This document shows, piece after piece, positions 62,610-64,000 of a DNA stretch of 64,000 nt. The translations under genes were made by a program, and so were the position numbers. Source of the DNA: a virus. The first letter of the stretch is position 1. Each line of letters starts with the position of its first letter. The notes below the pieces were generated by a model. That model was not told where the DNA came from. It saw only the letters and a program-made list of their open reading frames with translations, and ran no database searches. The DNA lies in the IMG/VR virus record IMGVR_UViG_3300032265_003945, positions 1-64,000 of that record. The stretch is one strand, 5' to 3'.

Positions 62610-64000
62610 TATTTGTTACTTAACAGATTTTTTTTATAAGAAAGCCTCCGAAAAAATTGACACAGATTTATCTTTTGAAGCGGAGGAAATCTATCCACTC
62701 TTAAATAAGATGGGGTGTAAATCTATTTCAGATGCAGAAAAATATTTAAAAAATAAAATTATTCCCCTAATCAAAGAAATAGATTATATCTATCTTTTAC
62801 CTAAAAAAAATCCATCCGGAGCATTAATTGGATCAATGGGTAGCTTACACTTGCTCACAGATGCAAGAGTTTCAGATTCTTCTCGGGAAGATTTAATTGG
62901 CTCTGGTGATGGAGTAAAGAATTTAATTCTTTATAGTTTTAACAAAGATATTTCGGAAAAAGAAATTGAGGATTACTTTAAAACGGTTCCAATAAACGAA
63001 TCTCCAACAGTGGCGCATTACTATTGGGTCGGGGAAGCATTGTCTCTTCTGTTAAATTTAAATCTAAAAGATGAAAATTTTGGAAATTGCTTTGAACAAT
63101 TTGTTATTAAAAATAAATCTAAATTAGATGAATTGAATCAATTTAAAACTATTTCAGAGCCTAATTTTTTGGGACAAGGGGCTCAAGGAGTTGTTTTTTT
63201 ATTAGACCCTGGTAAAAAAGGAGAGTCGACAGCTAAAGTAGTTAAAATTTACACAAATAATGATTTGCACGAGTCAAATAAAAAAAGCTTTAATGATTTG
63301 TATCAAAATCCCAGTTTGTCCGGTACAGAGATGAGGTTTTATGACCTTGGTAAGTTGGGTGATTTTTATTTTGATAACTATTCATTGCCCATTTATTATA
63401 CAGTAATGGATTTAGTTGAGCCGGTTTTTGATAAAGCTGAAGATTATTCAGAAAAATCTGATATTGAAAGAAAAATAAATAAGGTAACTGACTGTATTCA
63501 TTCTGCCATGTTGGATTGTACAGGAGAATCTCGAAAACAATTAATTAAATTAACAAAATTAACAGAAGCAGAAAAAAACTCCTTGTTTAAAAAAATTAAT
63601 AATTTAGTCTCTGAATATTTAAACTCTTCAATAAAAAATTATATAAAAGATTCTTTTAAATTAAGAGATAATTGGTTAGAGAAATTTACAGAAGAGTACG
63701 TCTTTAAGTGGATGACTGGTCGACGAGATTTAGCTTGTAGAAATCTAGGAGTTAATTCTAATGGCTATTTAGTATATTATGATCCCTACTACCCATCGTA
63801 TGATGTTGGGGGTATAAGAAATAAAGATTCGACTTTAAATATAAATAATATTAATAAGTTAGCTAATCGTTTTTATAGATTAGCATCTGAAAATAAATTT
63901 GCTTGGGTAGAGGATGCTGAAGTTCCTCCTGAGCCTGGATCTACCCCTATTCCTGGCGGGCATGTAAGGTTTTACCACTATACAGGGGTAAATGAACCAA
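62599..64000 (+). CDS. protein-kinase-like fold protein, 3' end outside the window
   Basis: The frame is open from the ATG at 62599 to the window end, giving about 467 residues. Near residue 191 LGQGAQGVVFLLDPG is a Gly-rich nucleotide loop, followed by TAKVVKIY with the expected Lys. Near residue 374 GRRDLACRNLGVNSNGYLVY continues into YDP, keeping the D and N of the HRDLxxxN loop and an Asp in the DFG place (His replaced by Arg). Residues about 419-432 are INKLANRFYRLASE, a motif shared with two neighbours. After a Pro-rich linker the visible end is GGHVRFYHYTG, which resembles the first strand of ADP-ribosyltransferase-like domains, but too little is seen. Substrate unknown. Confidence 0.7.
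   Translation, partial: MKNNICYLTDFFYKKASEKIDTDLSFEAEEIYPLLNKMGCKSISDAEKYLKNKIIPLIKEIDYIYLLPKKNPSGALIGSMGSLHLLTDARVSDSSREDLIGSGDGVKNLILYSFNKDISEKEIEDYFKTVPINESPTVAHYYWVGEALSLLLNLNLKDENFGNCFEQFVIKNKSKLDELNQFKTISEPNFLGQGAQGVVFLLDPGKKGESTAKVVKIYTNNDLHESNKKSFNDLYQNPSLSGTEMRFYDLGKLGDFYFDNYSLPIYYTVMDLVEPVFDKAEDYSEKSDIERKINKVTDCIHSAMLDCTGESRKQLIKLTKLTEAEKNSLFKKINNLVSEYLNSSIKNYIKDSFKLRDNWLEKFTEEYVFKWMTGRRDLACRNLGVNSNGYLVYYDPYYPSYDVGGIRNKDSTLNINNINKLANRFYRLASENKFAWVEDAEVPPEPGSTPIPGGHVRFYHYTGVNEP

Overview
The window is an AT-rich stretch of what looks like a large contractile-tailed (myovirus-type) phage genome. The evidence is a nearly complete tail and baseplate locus in the classical myovirus order, very long structural proteins, several free-standing homing endonucleases, a phage tRNA-Ser, and many small accessory genes. 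The host cannot be read directly. One GC-rich Ser/Gly/Ala lipoprotein resembles myxobacterial lipoproteins, which is only a weak hint. There is no rRNA, CRISPR array or insertion sequence.

Layout. About 1-4619 (minus strand) is a surface-glycan and cargo block: the start of an NAD-dependent epimerase-like protein, two family-2 glycosyltransferases, a GT-B glycosyltransferase, an anchored protein with a beta-rich tail, and an Fpg/Nei-type DNA glycosylase whose zinc finger has lost its cysteines. From 53339 down to 4665 (minus strand) lie the virion genes. Read in transcription order they are: a structural protein with HxH motifs, a six-repeat plus collagen-like fibre, a small membrane protein, two beta-helical fibre/spike proteins, a neck/tail-terminator candidate, sheath, tube, tail assembly chaperones, tape measure, a tube-baseplate connector, hub, spike, two unknown baseplate-locus proteins (one strongly hydrophobic), a gp25-like wedge, a baseplate-J-like wedge, a giant gpI-like protein with two LamG-like domains, and a fibre with dockerin-like repeats. 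Three HNH endonucleases sit at the gene junctions flanking sheath and neck. Terminators follow the sheath and tube genes.

About 53451-64000 is accessory and mixed-strand: a HExxH metallopeptidase, a frameshifted SET-domain gene, a J-domain protein, a decayed HNH plus SET remnant, small structural genes invaded by an HNH and a LAGLIDADG endonuclease, a methyltransferase-acyltransferase pair, tRNA-Ser(GGA) followed by another HNH gene, a self-contained lipoprotein unit (a likely moron), a DUF5522-like Cys-rich protein, and the start of a protein-kinase-like gene that runs off the window.

The clearest mechanistic signal is a -1 frameshift signal of A AAA AAA followed directly by TAG at the end of the first tail chaperone gene. 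It fuses that protein to a 117-residue extension immediately upstream of the tape measure, as in the lambda gpG/gpGT system. Other items worth checking are a second A-run frameshift inside the SET gene, a short motif shared by three accessory proteins, an apparent inversion in the SET remnant, and a structural gene whose 3' end looks copied from an HNH endonuclease.
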